Positions 36,331 through 47,609 of a DNA stretch of 64,000 nucleotides are shown in pieces. The position numbers and the translations under genes were made by a program. Source of the DNA: Neckera pumila (lineage: Eukaryota; Streptophyta; Bryopsida; Hypnales; Neckeraceae); NCBI GenBank assembly GCA_963969595.1, contig OZ018413.1, forward strand, positions 8,918,211-8,982,210, written 5' to 3'. Under the pieces are notes generated by a model, which made no database searches, had not been told where the DNA came from, and saw nothing but the letters and a program-made list of their open reading frames with translations. Position 1 is the first letter of the stretch. Each line of letters starts with the position of its first letter.

Positions 36331-38734
36331 AATTATTCAATACTTTCTAATTGGATGTTCAGTCATTGACGAGCATCCAACATTGCAATTGAAGGTGAAC
36401 GGGAATAGGTGAAAAAAAATTTGTTAATAAAAAAAACTCAATTTGCAGGGTCCTCAAAGGGCTGCTGAACGGCCCTCCGGACGTTCCAAATTCTTTTTAA
36501 TGACTGATGGAACTGTATTGAGGAAATTGTGATAACTGTCACATTTAGTGAAAATCACACATAAATTATAAAAGGGGTCTATATACCAATTCTCCTTTGG
36601 GGTAAGACTTTTACACAAATTTCAAATGCGGATATATTGTAATAGACTGCAAAAAAGTGTAGAAACCCAAAATTATTTATAGACAAGTACACGAGTCATT
36701 TTTTCATCATACTACTAAAATCATAACTCCCTTTGTAATATCACAAATGCTACCATTAATAGTATGGGTTCATGCTTGCTATGCTACACATTCATTGTAT
36801 CACATATTAGTAAATTTTTGATATATTTGAATAGAATGCATGATAATGATTCAATAAGTCTTTGAAATAATTACTTTTAATATTTTGTAAAAATATTTTC
36901 AATCATGCATACATAAAAATAATATTTTCACACAATGTTATATTATAGAAATAGAGTAGTAGTTTGCAATAACCTCTTTTATGATTTCAAAATTCTATTG
37001 CTACTACCAAATGATTTGAGAAATTTATTCAATTGAAGCGATTTTGGATTTCACAGCAATTAAGTTGTTCATGAAGTTTTTAAAATTTACAAGTTTTTCT
37101 TTTCAATTCACCAAGTTTTTGGGTTGCCATTGTTCGTAGCTATTGAGTTAACTTTTGAATGCATTACAAGAAATGTGTATCTTTTACAATATTCACCATT
37201 GCATATATTTCATTCATCATTCAATAAATTTCTATTGTACATTTCAATATAAGCTTACTTATAAACAAAATTATATAAAGATTTTAGTAATATTTATTTG
37301 AAGATTTATTGAAATTTTTGTTCTGCATTTTATCTAATACATAAAAATTCCAATAAAATTCTAGTGATGAATGCATAGCATAGCAAGCGCCAAACGCTAG
37401 TTTAAACTAAAAAATTAAAAATGTTACCAAAGGGATTCATCTACCCTGCATTTGCCATAATTCATATCAATCAACAATTACATTTTTTTGTGAAGTTCAA
37501 AAAACTTACAATTTTGCTGGACCCCACTGAGATAAAGAGAGCTTCAAGAAGCTCACATATGCTAAAAAATGAATGAAATTTTGAATTGTAAATTTCAATG
37601 GAATTCTATTTTATCATCATTACAAATATGCATATGTAATTAAAAACTTTACAAAGAGTTTGATGTTTTGTACTGGGGATTTGTATACAGTACATTATCT
37701 ATCATCTAGTGTTGTGAAAATAATTAGCTGTAAAAACTACATCTTGTATTTATTGGTACCTATTAAAAATGAGCCTTTCCAGTTGCATAAGAGATATTTG
37801 ACCCCATACCACTTGAATTGTTTTTTATGGTTTCTTGCTTGTTCTTCATCCCATTGCAAAAAATCTTTGACTATCTTCCAAATGCTCTCTATGAAATGGT
37901 AGGTGGATCAAATCACACTCAAATGTACCACAAAAGGGGTCAAACATACACTAAAATCAGTAAATGTAACTTCTTTTTAGCTATCATTTTTTAATGCTAA
38001 TCTATTAATTATAGGTATTTACTCCTTTTTGGCTAGTATTTTAAGTCATGTTGAGTCTAATATTGCATTATTTATCAAAAAATAAAAAAATTCTTTATTA
38101 TTGTTCCAATTGAAGTTCAAATGTCAACATGCCAGTTTTTTCAATTGTAGAAAAGAATTATAATTTTTGATTAGTAATAATGTAATTGAATCCAAAAAAA
38201 TTGCATCTATATATAATCATATGATAGAGTAAAAAAGGACTATTTTTCTATAATTTGATTATTTTTTCATTTTCTATAATATTCAGAAGTAAAAATTTGT
38301 AAACGTCCTTTTCACTACAAAAAATTATCCAAATGATGATTGTATTAGAACAAAAAATGTATAGATTATTGACTTTAAGGTCAATTCATGAGCTATTTTT
38401 GAAATTGAATTTCTAAATTTTGTACTAGATGAAATTAATAAATTGTCAGTAATCATTTAATTAATTAAAAAACTATACTATTTTGAGTTCAAGATTTAAT
38501 CACTAAAAATCCTTAAAAACACTTGTATGTTTCAGAAAAGTATAAAAGATTTAGATGAAAATATCTTTTTAAAGTGCTATATTGTAAAAAGACACTAAAT
38601 TTAGCCTTAAAACTGATGATTTCTTTCTTTCTAAGGATTCTTTTATGAAGTTTTCTCTCCAATGTATCAAAAAGATACCTTGCAATAATATTCATTTATA
38701 CTTTTTTTCTTAAAAGTGATAGCATCAAAAGAAT
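36331..38734. other. AT-rich intergenic stretch
   Basis: No gene, tandem array or clear inverted repeat was recognised in these 2.4 kb. Confidence 0.45.
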
Positions 38735-39680
38735 TTTTAGCTTTAATCCATCGAAGACCAAGGTGATTTTCCTATCAAAAACCACTCATAATTGTCATTT
38801 CTATTGCAAAGAGAAAAGAACTTTAAAAATTGATTTTTTTGGCATATCCAACCATAAGATCTTATACTTGACTAGTACATAAATACGTGGAAGAAATTTC
38901 AGAAACTTTGACCATGTAGATTGTAAGATATATGCATTTAAAGTGAAGAAAACAAACTTTTTTGCACCTTGCTCGACTAGATTTTTTGGCTTTGAATCTT
39001 TTTAGTTCAAATTTTTGCACTACTGATTTTGATTTTCTACTTATTGATTTTAAGTAGTTGAGTTGAGAATCCACCCAAAAAGATTTGGGAAACAAAACAC
39101 TTGATTTTCACTCATTAAAAAATTGTTAAGTAGAGGTGGATTTAAGATTGAAGAAAAAACTAAATTGTTCATAGTTCTTAGATTTAATTAAATCACAATA
39201 ATTCCAACAATGAGATTGTTCAAGCAAGAAAATATAACCTTGTCTAATAAATTTTTTTGAAAAATTCTAAAATTTGCATCCAAAAATGAATTCTATAAGT
39301 TATTTATTCAAGAAGATGCTTAGATTGCCCAATAAACTAAGATTGTCCATAACTTTCTCATTATTAGTCCAAATTGAATGAAACAAAGCTTCACATGTAG
39401 ACAAAAATATAAAATTTGAGAAAAAGAATTAAAAAAAAAAACTATTTTGACTTTCTGTGATTTTTTTTGTGATGCCCGCCGAATTCTATTTTTACTTATT
39501 GTGCCATAACTTTTGCTCTTGGGCATCAATTAAAATAAAAATTATATATTTACAAAGCTCTTGCAAAAAAATACAACCTCAAAAAAATTCCAAAAAATAT
39601 CACTAAGAATTGAGACAGTAGGAACTTGCCCAGACCCAAATTGTCCCCTGAGGGAACAAATGGTTCTTTAGGGGTTAAAA
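38735..39680. repeat. Family A unit, first subfamily
   Basis: Begins with the CCAAGGTGATTTTCC.ATCAAAAACC terminal block and ends in TTCTTTAGGGGTTAAAAG near 39680. It matches one arm of the 10.2-12.0 kb fold-back over its whole length, including the TTGTCCCCTGA sequence found at that fold-back's centre. This shows that a unit is about 0.9 kb. Confidence 0.65.
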
Positions 39681-39950
39681 GTTCAAAAAAGGACTTGAGT
39701 CCTGTCCTAACAAAGTAATCCCAATGGTACTTTTGAGTGTGGTTTGACCTAGGTAGTGTATAGAAGAAATCCAAATTGTTTTATGCTTTTAAATTATTCA
39801 TTTTTCACTTGTTATAAAGTTGAATTGTAGTTCCAATCCAATTTGCGGGTTCAAAATTGTTTCATTTTTCAGCATGCTAGAGCTTCCTGAAGTTGCTGAA
39901 TTTTCTAGTGAAAACTCACTGAAAATTTGTAAGTTTAATTGGACCCCATT

Positions 39951-40831
39951 GTACACCCCCCTACAAAAAAGGTTGACGCCCCCCTTTTGCACCCTTCAGG
40001 TTTTTTGACATTACTTTGAACATAATTGACATTTCTTGTTTTCAGCAATCAACATTTGTGTCTAACCCAATCTCCCTCACGTATACCAAATTTTCAATTT
40101 CAAAAAACCAAAACTCCATTTTTGGTGAATTTTTTTTATTTCTTTTCATGATTTTACATGAAAATTCATAGAAAAATATTAATGATGAATATTTTAAATT
40201 TAATTGCGGAGATATGTAGGAAACATCCAAACGCACATCTTTCCTTCAACAAACATCTCCAAAAAAGTTTCACAATTATTATGGCAAAAGTTACAGCGGA
40301 GGTGTGAATAGTGCCTAAAATTTTGAAAATTCATATCTCTTTATTATAATTAGATTTTGATAAAGTAATTGTACCATCATGCTCAAATGTGTAAAATTAG
40401 TTGCAATGTGAAGGAAAAAAAGCAAAATCTAATTATAATAAAGAGATATGAATTTTCAAAATTTTAGGCACTATTCAGGCCTCCACTGTAACTTCTGCCA
40501 CGATAATTGTGAAACTTTTTTAGAGATGTTTGTTGAAGGAAAGATGTGCGTTTGGATGTTTCCTACATATCTCCGCAATTAAATTTAAAATATTCATCAT
40601 TAATATTTTTCTATGAATTTTCATGTAAAACCATGAAAAAAAATTAAAAAAATTTACCGAAAATGGAGTTTTGGTTTTTTGAAATTGAAAATTTGGTATA
40701 CTTGAGGGAGATTGGGTTAGACACAAATGTTGATTGACGAAAACAAGAAATGTCAATTATGTTCAAAGTAATGTCAAAAAACCTGAAGGGTGCAAAAGGG
40801 GGGCGTCAACCTTTCTTGTAGGGGGGTGTAC
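39951..40831. mobile_element. 881 bp near-perfect palindrome (fold-back MITE)
   Basis: The arms are 39951-40358 and 40424-40831, each 408 bases, with a 65-base spacer. I estimate about 96-97 percent identity between them, with no length change by my count. Ends read TACACCCCCCTACAA with an inner GGTTGACGCCCCCC block. If the terminal TA is a target duplication, this suggests a Tc1/mariner-type element, but that is weak. There is no transposase; the short frames on the two arms mirror each other. No other copy was seen in the window. Confidence 0.85.
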
Positions 40832-41195
40832 ATCTATGAAGCTCCAGTTCAAGGCGCCATAGACTTCTAGTCAGGACATAGTGGGTGGCTCAACACACAT
40901 GCTTGTAAAAAAGGTAAGAGCTCTCATAGTGGTATTTTAAAGAATGTAAAGATTTAAATTGTCAAACAAAAGATATGTCTCTACAAAGTAGACAATGTCC
41001 TTGCTGCAAATCCAAGGTATAAAACATGGACGTTCCGGAAAGAATCCCTCCTCAAAATAGTGTAAGTCACATATTGTTGAAAAAACAAAAAGACAAAAAT
41101 TTTATAATGCTATGGCTCAGGAAGAGCTTAGCTATATATGAGCTAGAATTTAAAAATAAACAAAGGGGACAAAGTATTGAAGAACTATATCTCTT
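40832..41195. other. Intergenic stretch
   Basis: No feature recognised. Confidence 0.4.
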
Positions 41196-42060
41196 AACCC
41201 CTAAAGTTCTATAACTGTATTTCACCCAAAATGCTCCAAAATTGCCATTCATAGTAGAACTACCAAATTTTGAAAAAGAAACATTTTTAGATATGTGTAA
41301 CCATAGGATCTTGCAATACACTAACTTTGAAAACATATGGAAAAATTTTCAGAGATTTCCACCATATGGATTGAAAGATATGTGCGTTTGAAATCACATA
41401 AATGCGGGCATAAATGCTTTTTTTGGCCCTGCAAAAAACCAAGAAGCTGCACTTTACAAGCTTGCTTTTCTATGAAAGAATGTCCAAAATGGTGGTGCTT
41501 CTTTAGATTCATTTTTCTAGACAAGTTGGCTACATGCTTGAAAAATTTCACATCATTTGGAATTGTACAAGATATAGGGAAAAAATAGTAAGTAGAAAAA
41601 AAATAGAAAATGATTCAAAATACAAAATTGTCAAGAACTTAATTTTGGAATTGAAAAATGCCAATTGCAACGGTTGTAATGTTGTAATAAACAATTGACA
41701 TTCTATAATTTTATTTTTTTCTAAAAATATTGAAAATTGAATTAAAGAAACAACTTAAAAGTTTATTTTAGAGATGAAAATAAATGCCTGCCTGCAAACT
41801 AAACTCTTCATAACTTTCATCTCATTGATCAAATTGGAATGATTCAAATCTATCAATCTATCAATCTATCAACCAATCTACCTAGTTACATGTCCATCCA
41901 TCCACTTATCTATCTACCCACCTATCTACCTATATCTATCTGTCTAGCTATTCATCCATCCAGCTATCTGTCCATCCAGCCATCCAGCCATCTATCTATC
42001 TATCTAAGCAATTTCAAATTTTTGTTTTAAAAAAAAAAGTGATTTTTATTTATTTATCCA
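41196..42060. repeat. Family A unit, second subfamily, reversed, split by a microsatellite
   Basis: Starts at TTAACCCCTAAAG and runs as the reverse complement of 33360-34079 (CCATAGGATCTTGCAATACA, then GGAATTGAAAAATGCCAATT). A TCTA-type microsatellite at 41847-42006 stands where the sister copies have a short unique segment, after which the match resumes to about 42060. Confidence 0.7.
41847..42006 (+). repeat. (TCTA)n/(TCCA)n compound microsatellite
   Basis: About 160 bases of ATCTATC and CATCCAT units with point variants, embedded in a family A copy. Confidence 0.9.
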
Positions 42061-42830
42061 AATTGTTCATGAACGGAAAAAAGAAATATATTAGGCAATA
42101 ACTTTCGACTCATATTTCCAAATGTCATGAAACTTAGTGCACATAAAAGATATTCCTTGTCCATACCTTCTATTAAATATTGGCCTAAAATTTGTAATTC
42201 CTCATTTACAACAACCTGCCCAAAGTTCCTATATTGCCAAAAACTGCATGCTCGGTCTTTTAGGGATTAAAAGACTAGCAGAACTCTAGAGGGCCACAAT
42301 TTGATCAATATTTGTTGCACTTTAGAAAATGAATTATCTATAGTAGAATGTGAAAAGAATAGATTACTCTGTATTTTGAATCCAAAGCAGGAAGTTATCC
42401 TAATGGGAAGATCGAGAGTTTTAAGAGCTTAGTTTTAAGAATAAAGCATGAAATGCAATACCTTCTTAAGGGGGGAGTCTATCTTGGAAGTCTTAACAAC
42501 CTATAGGAAGGGAGATATGTCAAATCCTTAAAAAATACTATGAAGAAGAGTGGTTGAACCCCTCACTCTCGAATGTTGTGATGGTATACCAAAGTTACTA
42601 CGGGTGGTGAGGTTTGTGATGAAGCTTCACTACCACCTTTATAATGTTGTGGAGTGCTCATAGGCACTCTTTGATATTGATTGGATGGTATCTTGTTCTA
42701 CGCTAAGATGTGACGTTGAATCCTAATTAGTGAGTCATAAAGCAAAGCTGCTTGGAGTCGAGTGGTGAAATGGGCCACCACTTTATGCTTGAAAGTCCAT
42801 GAAAGTTTTGTCTTATATTAATAAATGACA
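42061..42830. other. Intergenic stretch
   Basis: No gene recognised. A degraded family A end-like TTTTAGGGATTAAAAG lies near 42257. Confidence 0.4.
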
Positions 42831-43014
42831 TCTCCAGTATTTTGTGGGAAATGCATGATGAGAGATATGGAGGAATGAAGATGTATGACTGATATTGGAA
42901 TTTAATCTTGCCCATATATAGCATGTGCAGTGTTAGAAGATCACGATCCTTAGTATCATTAGAAGTGAAATGCTAAAGAGGCACATTAGAGAGCTTGAAG
43001 AAGCAAGTGTTACT
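42831..43014. repeat. Dispersed repeat C, copy 2
   Basis: The counterpart of 24477-24662 in the same orientation, recognisable from ATAGCATGTGCAGTG through AGAGGCACATTAGAGAGC. Confidence 0.6.
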
Positions 43015-43252
43015 AAGGGGCGCGGCAAATAGTTTTGTACAAGTGAAAGAGGTTAATTTCCACAATAAATACTTCTAGTCTTTTCTTTAAAATTTCCAAT
43101 GTCATCAATGTTTTCAAAAAATGTAAAGAAAAAACAATTAGGAAATACTACATTATGCACTATCATATTATCCATAAAGGCAATAAATTTAAAACAATCT
43201 TGAATGATCAATACTCTCATACTTTCATTGTTTGATTGGAATAAATAGATTT

Positions 43253-43387
43253 GGCTAAGTGTCATGCCCATGTTTTGTGCTAGGACAATAATGACTTGCC
43301 TAAGTGTCATGCCCATACTTTGTGCTAAGACAACAATGACTTGCCTAAGTGTCATGCTCATACTTTGTTCCAAGACAACAATGATTT
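43253..43387. repeat. Three-copy tandem repeat, 45 bp unit
   Basis: Units at 43253, 43298 and 43343 each carry CTAAGTGTCATGC.CAT and end in CAATGA.TT. The unit is a multiple of three, and the minus strand stays open across it (15-residue repeat with MTLRQVIVVLAQ), but no gene around it supports translation. Confidence 0.85.
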
Positions 43388-44406
43388 GTCCTAACACCTC
43401 CTAATTTAGTGCATATTTAATTCATGTCTCCAAATACTTGAATACACACTAGTAGGAAAGTAATGTCTACAATAATTATAAAAATCTCTACAAAGATTGA
43501 AAAATTGTTTTCAATGTCACCTACAATCATTAAAGATATGTCGTTTCTACTAATAATAATCCTTAAATACCTTACAAAAGTTGCACATTAATCTATAAAA
43601 ATTTCCTAAGAATTCCTAAACTAGCTCACTTACCAATTTACCATGCCCCACATTTTGGTGGCAAAACCCCAAATCCAATCAAATGTACAATTATTACCAA
43701 ATTGACGTTTTATAACTTTACAACATTAGACTTTGATTTAGATTTTAGCATATTGTACTCATACAATTTGCCACTATACTTGCATTTAAAACTTTTGAAA
43801 TAGAAATATAATAAATTCAGGAACTTTTATAAAAATATTGATAGTGTAATTTAATTTGTAGCATGTGGAATAATTTTCCATTAGCACAAGCGCGAAAATC
43901 GATTTCATAGTATGAATTATTTATGAACACCAATTTAGTCTTCTTATCATGGTAATTCTTCTCTATTAGAATCATATATTGAAAGTTATTCTCCAAAAGG
44001 AGTAATAAATTATATATACATTCTTAAAGACTCTCTACTATTGTCTTTATTCTAAGTACACAAAAGAATCTTTAATTTGTTTACCACATCTATGTATAAT
44101 CTTTTGTTCTTGCTAAAGTTTGTAGATGATGCAATTGCTAATCAAAGTAATTATAAGTTGCTAGCATGTATAAAATTCAAGGATAAATTAATGACATGTT
44201 TTTAATTTTTAATTTTATATGGTTGTATACTATATCCAAATAGAAGCTAAGGTTGAAGTGTTTCAAAAAATGAACAATTGGTAAAGAAATGTCAAAGTTG
44301 CTAGTCAAATATGGTAATAGTGGTATTGTCAACGGGGTTTTCTATAGTTATTATTACTAATTACTAATTGCAACATTATTAAATTGTCCCCAAAGAAGTT
44401 TGCTCT
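43388..44406. other. AT-rich intergenic stretch
   Basis: No feature recognised. Confidence 0.45.
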
Positions 44407-45360
44407 TCTTAATTCTTTATTATTTATCAATGAAGCTTCCAAATCCAAAACTCTTTGAAAATGCTCTTTCTCAAAACAAAATTAGATACTTCAATTTCTT
44501 GTATTTTGATAAGCTCAACTATTAGGTCATTCAATAAAATTTCTTGAAGTATGTTTTCCATAAGTAAAGGCTTGAAAATCCCTATTGGTAGTAAGAATAA
44601 TTTCTCTAACTTAAGAAATGAATATATATTTGGCCCTTCTTAAAGGTGTAGTATTGACTCCAAACTATCTAGAAAATGATGTGTGTATTGAACAACTTGA
44701 GGATATTGATAATCTACTACAATTGAAGATGAAAATTCAGAAAGAAAAAAACAATCCAAAAAATTCACTCATTTTATAAAACCACTACATTGATTTGTTC
44801 TAATAGTGTTGTGACACTAATTAACCATAGTTACATTATTTTAAATAGTGTAGATTAAAATATTCTTGTAATGTATTGATTTCCAAAGATTTTTTACTAC
44901 CTATCAATAAAGCTTTCAAATCCAAAACTACTTGAAAATGCTCTTTCGCAAGCCAAGATTGGATACTTTATTTCCTTGTGTTTTGATTAGTTCAACTATC
45001 AAATCTTTCAATCAAACTTCTTGAAGTACATTATCTATAAGTAAAGGCTTGACACTCCCTACTAGTTGTAAAAATATTTTCCCTAAATTAAAAAAATGAG
45101 TATTTTTGGCCCTTCTTAAAGGTATAGTATTGTCTCCAAACTATGTTAAAAATGATGTATATATTGCACAACTTGAGGATATTGATAATATACCACTATA
45201 TAAGATGAGGTTTCAAAAGAAAAAATAATCCAAAGAAATTTATATTCAATATATAAACCACTATATTGTTTTATCCTCATAGTGTTGTGATAGTAATAAA
45301 CAATAGTTACACTATTTAAAATAGTGTAGATTGAAATATTCTTGTACTATATTGATTTCC
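44407..45360. repeat. Two-copy tandem duplication, ~476 bp unit
   Basis: Copy 1 is about 44407-44884 and copy 2 about 44885-45360. Shared marks include AAATCCAAAACT.CTTGAAA (44440 and 44918), AAGTAAAGGCTTGA and TTTGGCCCTTCTTAAAGG. Divergence is visible throughout, so the duplication is not recent. No coding content. Confidence 0.85.
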
Positions 45361-45450
45361 AAAAAAAATTCCATAGTGACACTAATCTTCTAGGTGATGC
45401 AAATTTAACCTTCACTACTAAGACAAAACATCAATACCTTAAATGAGGCT

Positions 45451-45524
45451 GTTTGTTTGTTTGTTTGTTTGTTTGTTTGTTTGTTTGTTTGTTTGTTTGT
45501 TTGTTTGTTTGTTTGTTTGTTTGT
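45451..45524 (+). repeat. (TTTG)n microsatellite
   Basis: About 18 uninterrupted TTTG units. Confidence 0.95.
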
Positions 45525-45525
45525 A

Positions 45526-45640
45526 GCATGGACAACTTCCTGACCGTGCGTCCCCCCGGCCGCGTGCTTGGTACCATCGGAAAGCTCTCACCGAGGAGGG
45601 GTGCACCGGCTTGGTTTCGTGGCGTTTAGAGCGGTGGTGC
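45526..45640. other. Isolated GC-rich island, unidentified
   Basis: About 115 bases of high GC begin abruptly at the end of the TTTG run and stop as abruptly. They contain CGTCCCCCCGGCCGCGTGC and CCGAGGAGGGGTGCACCGG. They match no rRNA, tRNA or gene motif I can recall. The surrounding DNA is strongly AT-rich. Confidence 0.5.
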
Positions 45641-45722
45641 AAAAGTTATTGAATTTCAAAGTATTTATTGATTAAAAAATTAGAAAATTACTTTTACTTT
45701 GATTTTGGTGGCGTTCTTGGTA

Positions 45723-45794
45723 CTGGGAGTGGAACCGGGAGTAGAACTGGGAGTAGAATCGGAAGTAGAACCAGGAGTGGAACCGGGAGTAGAT
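45723..45794 (+). repeat. 12 bp minisatellite, six units
   Basis: Six variants of GGGAGTAGAACC in a row. Confidence 0.9.
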
Positions 45795-45925
45795 GAAAAT
45801 TGGGCCAACGACACAGGGTCACACTAGTTGTAGATGAAAGATGGACATTGTGAAAAATATTTTGAATCACTAAAACCTTTGATGCAGAAATGAAAAACAA
45901 CAATCCCAACTGGAATTGTTGTAAG

Positions 45926-45927
<2 letters not shown>

Positions 45928-45999
<72 letters not shown>
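45928..45999. repeat. (TA)n microsatellite
   Basis: About 36 uninterrupted TA units, directly before the start of the duplicated resistance-gene block at about 46031. Confidence 0.95.
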
Positions 46000-46001
<2 letters not shown>

Positions 46002-46030
46002 TAAAATTTGATTTGTAAATGAAAAAACTA

Positions 46031-47609
46031 AGAATGGAATTCAACCATTGAAAGTGAGGCATGCCATACCTTTGAATTCATTTTGTTTATAGGAATATAA
46101 TTTTTTTAAGGCTTCTTTTATAGAAGTCAAATCTCTACTATCAACTAGACACAATATTGACAATAAAGTTGAGTACCTTACAACTCATGTAAATTTAGAA
46201 TATATGAAGTAAAACTTTTAATGTATAATCTAAAATTAGGTGCTTTTCTAAAACTATTGTACAAAATGTCAAAATTCCTTACAAAGTCAATAGAGCTATC
46301 CAAATGTACAAAAGGCACTAAGAAAATTCCTTAGTATTTTAGAGGTTAAATTTTGGTTAACTCTAATATGGAAGGTAATGTATAAATATACAATTCTTTG
46401 GTATCAAACAAATGCAATCCTATAAATATTTTCCATGACAATATTTTCTATATTTACATTCATTTCATCCAATACATACTATCAAGGACATTCATTTAAT
46501 ATTTTCCAAAATTAAAAATGTTTCAATGAACCTTCTAATGCAAACTAAACACTCCCAATAGCCTTGAAACCTCCAAAGGCCATTCACCTTCAAAATAAGG
46601 GCATCAAAAATGCATGTTGAAGCCCAAAGTGAATAATTATATAAACGGAATCTGTTGTGATTAAAGTTTGGCATCAACTATGTGATGTTAATAAGAATGA
46701 CAAGTGCTTGCTACAAAGTGTTTCATAGAGGCGTATCAAGATATAACAAAGTGGGATCAAAGATGGACAATTCTATAAAATGAAAATTACTTGCAAGCTT
46801 GTAGTCAATCAAAAATTGCAATGATGAATTTATGTTGTAGCTAGAATTTTCTTAGTACAATTAAAAGCATCATTTATTATATCATCCAATCAAACAACAT
46901 AACATTTGATCAACCGAAAGTGATTTTTATCAAAATAAGGTAGCTACAATTTGATGATAAATTGTATAATCGCTTTGAAATTTAGCTATATTAAAATATC
47001 ATTTATCAAGTACACAACTCCTCCATCCTCTCTTCAAAATATTCCATAGTGTACTCTCTACTAAAATCTTCACCTTCCAATGGAATACAGAATACACAAC
47101 TCATGTTATTTGATCCATATAAAAGTAGAAGGAGTTCCTTGAGAAGCTTAGCATAAGGCCCTCCACCTTCCAAGGTAGCTTCTTCTATAGCACTCTCATC
47201 CACCCTTCACTCCCAATGACCTTGGAATCCATCAGCATCGCTTCTAGCCTCAATAAAAAGGACCTCCACAAATTGTAAACAATCAAAATCTAATAACCTC
47301 TCAAAATGGTTTGGAATCAGCTCAAAGAGAGTCAAAGCCTTCACACAATGGCAATCTGCTCCTTCAAAATTTCTCACTTTGTGGCAATTTATCACAAAAA
47401 TTGAATGCAAGGAGGTGCATGGTCTCAAGTCAGGCATGTGAACTAAAAAGTCCAACCAAACCAATCCCACATGTTGTAAAGAATCGTAGATGCCTGTATA
47501 CTTGTCCTTGCTTGAATTTCCGGATAACGTAATTGTCACCAATTTTAGAAGGTAGAAGAGTTCTAATTCACACAAGCAATCAAGCCCCTCCAAATGCAAC
47601 ATTGTCAAA
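46031..47609. repeat. Segmental duplication, copy 1
   Basis: This block is colinear with 61991-64000 in the same orientation, about 16 kb apart. It covers downstream DNA (AAGAATGGAATTCAA, GTACAAAATGTCAAAATT, TGAAGCCCAAAGTGAAT) and the last LRR-side exon of the resistance gene. The match certainly extends past 47600 but the window ends before the partner's edge. Copy 1 lacks the two insertions present in copy 2. Confidence 0.85.

Noticed and set aside
41847..42006. Possible CRISPR-like regular repeat
   Set aside because: Tetranucleotide microsatellite without spacers, in a plant nuclear context.
45439..45642. Frame with repeated NKQT residues
   Set aside because: Translation of the (TTTG)n microsatellite.
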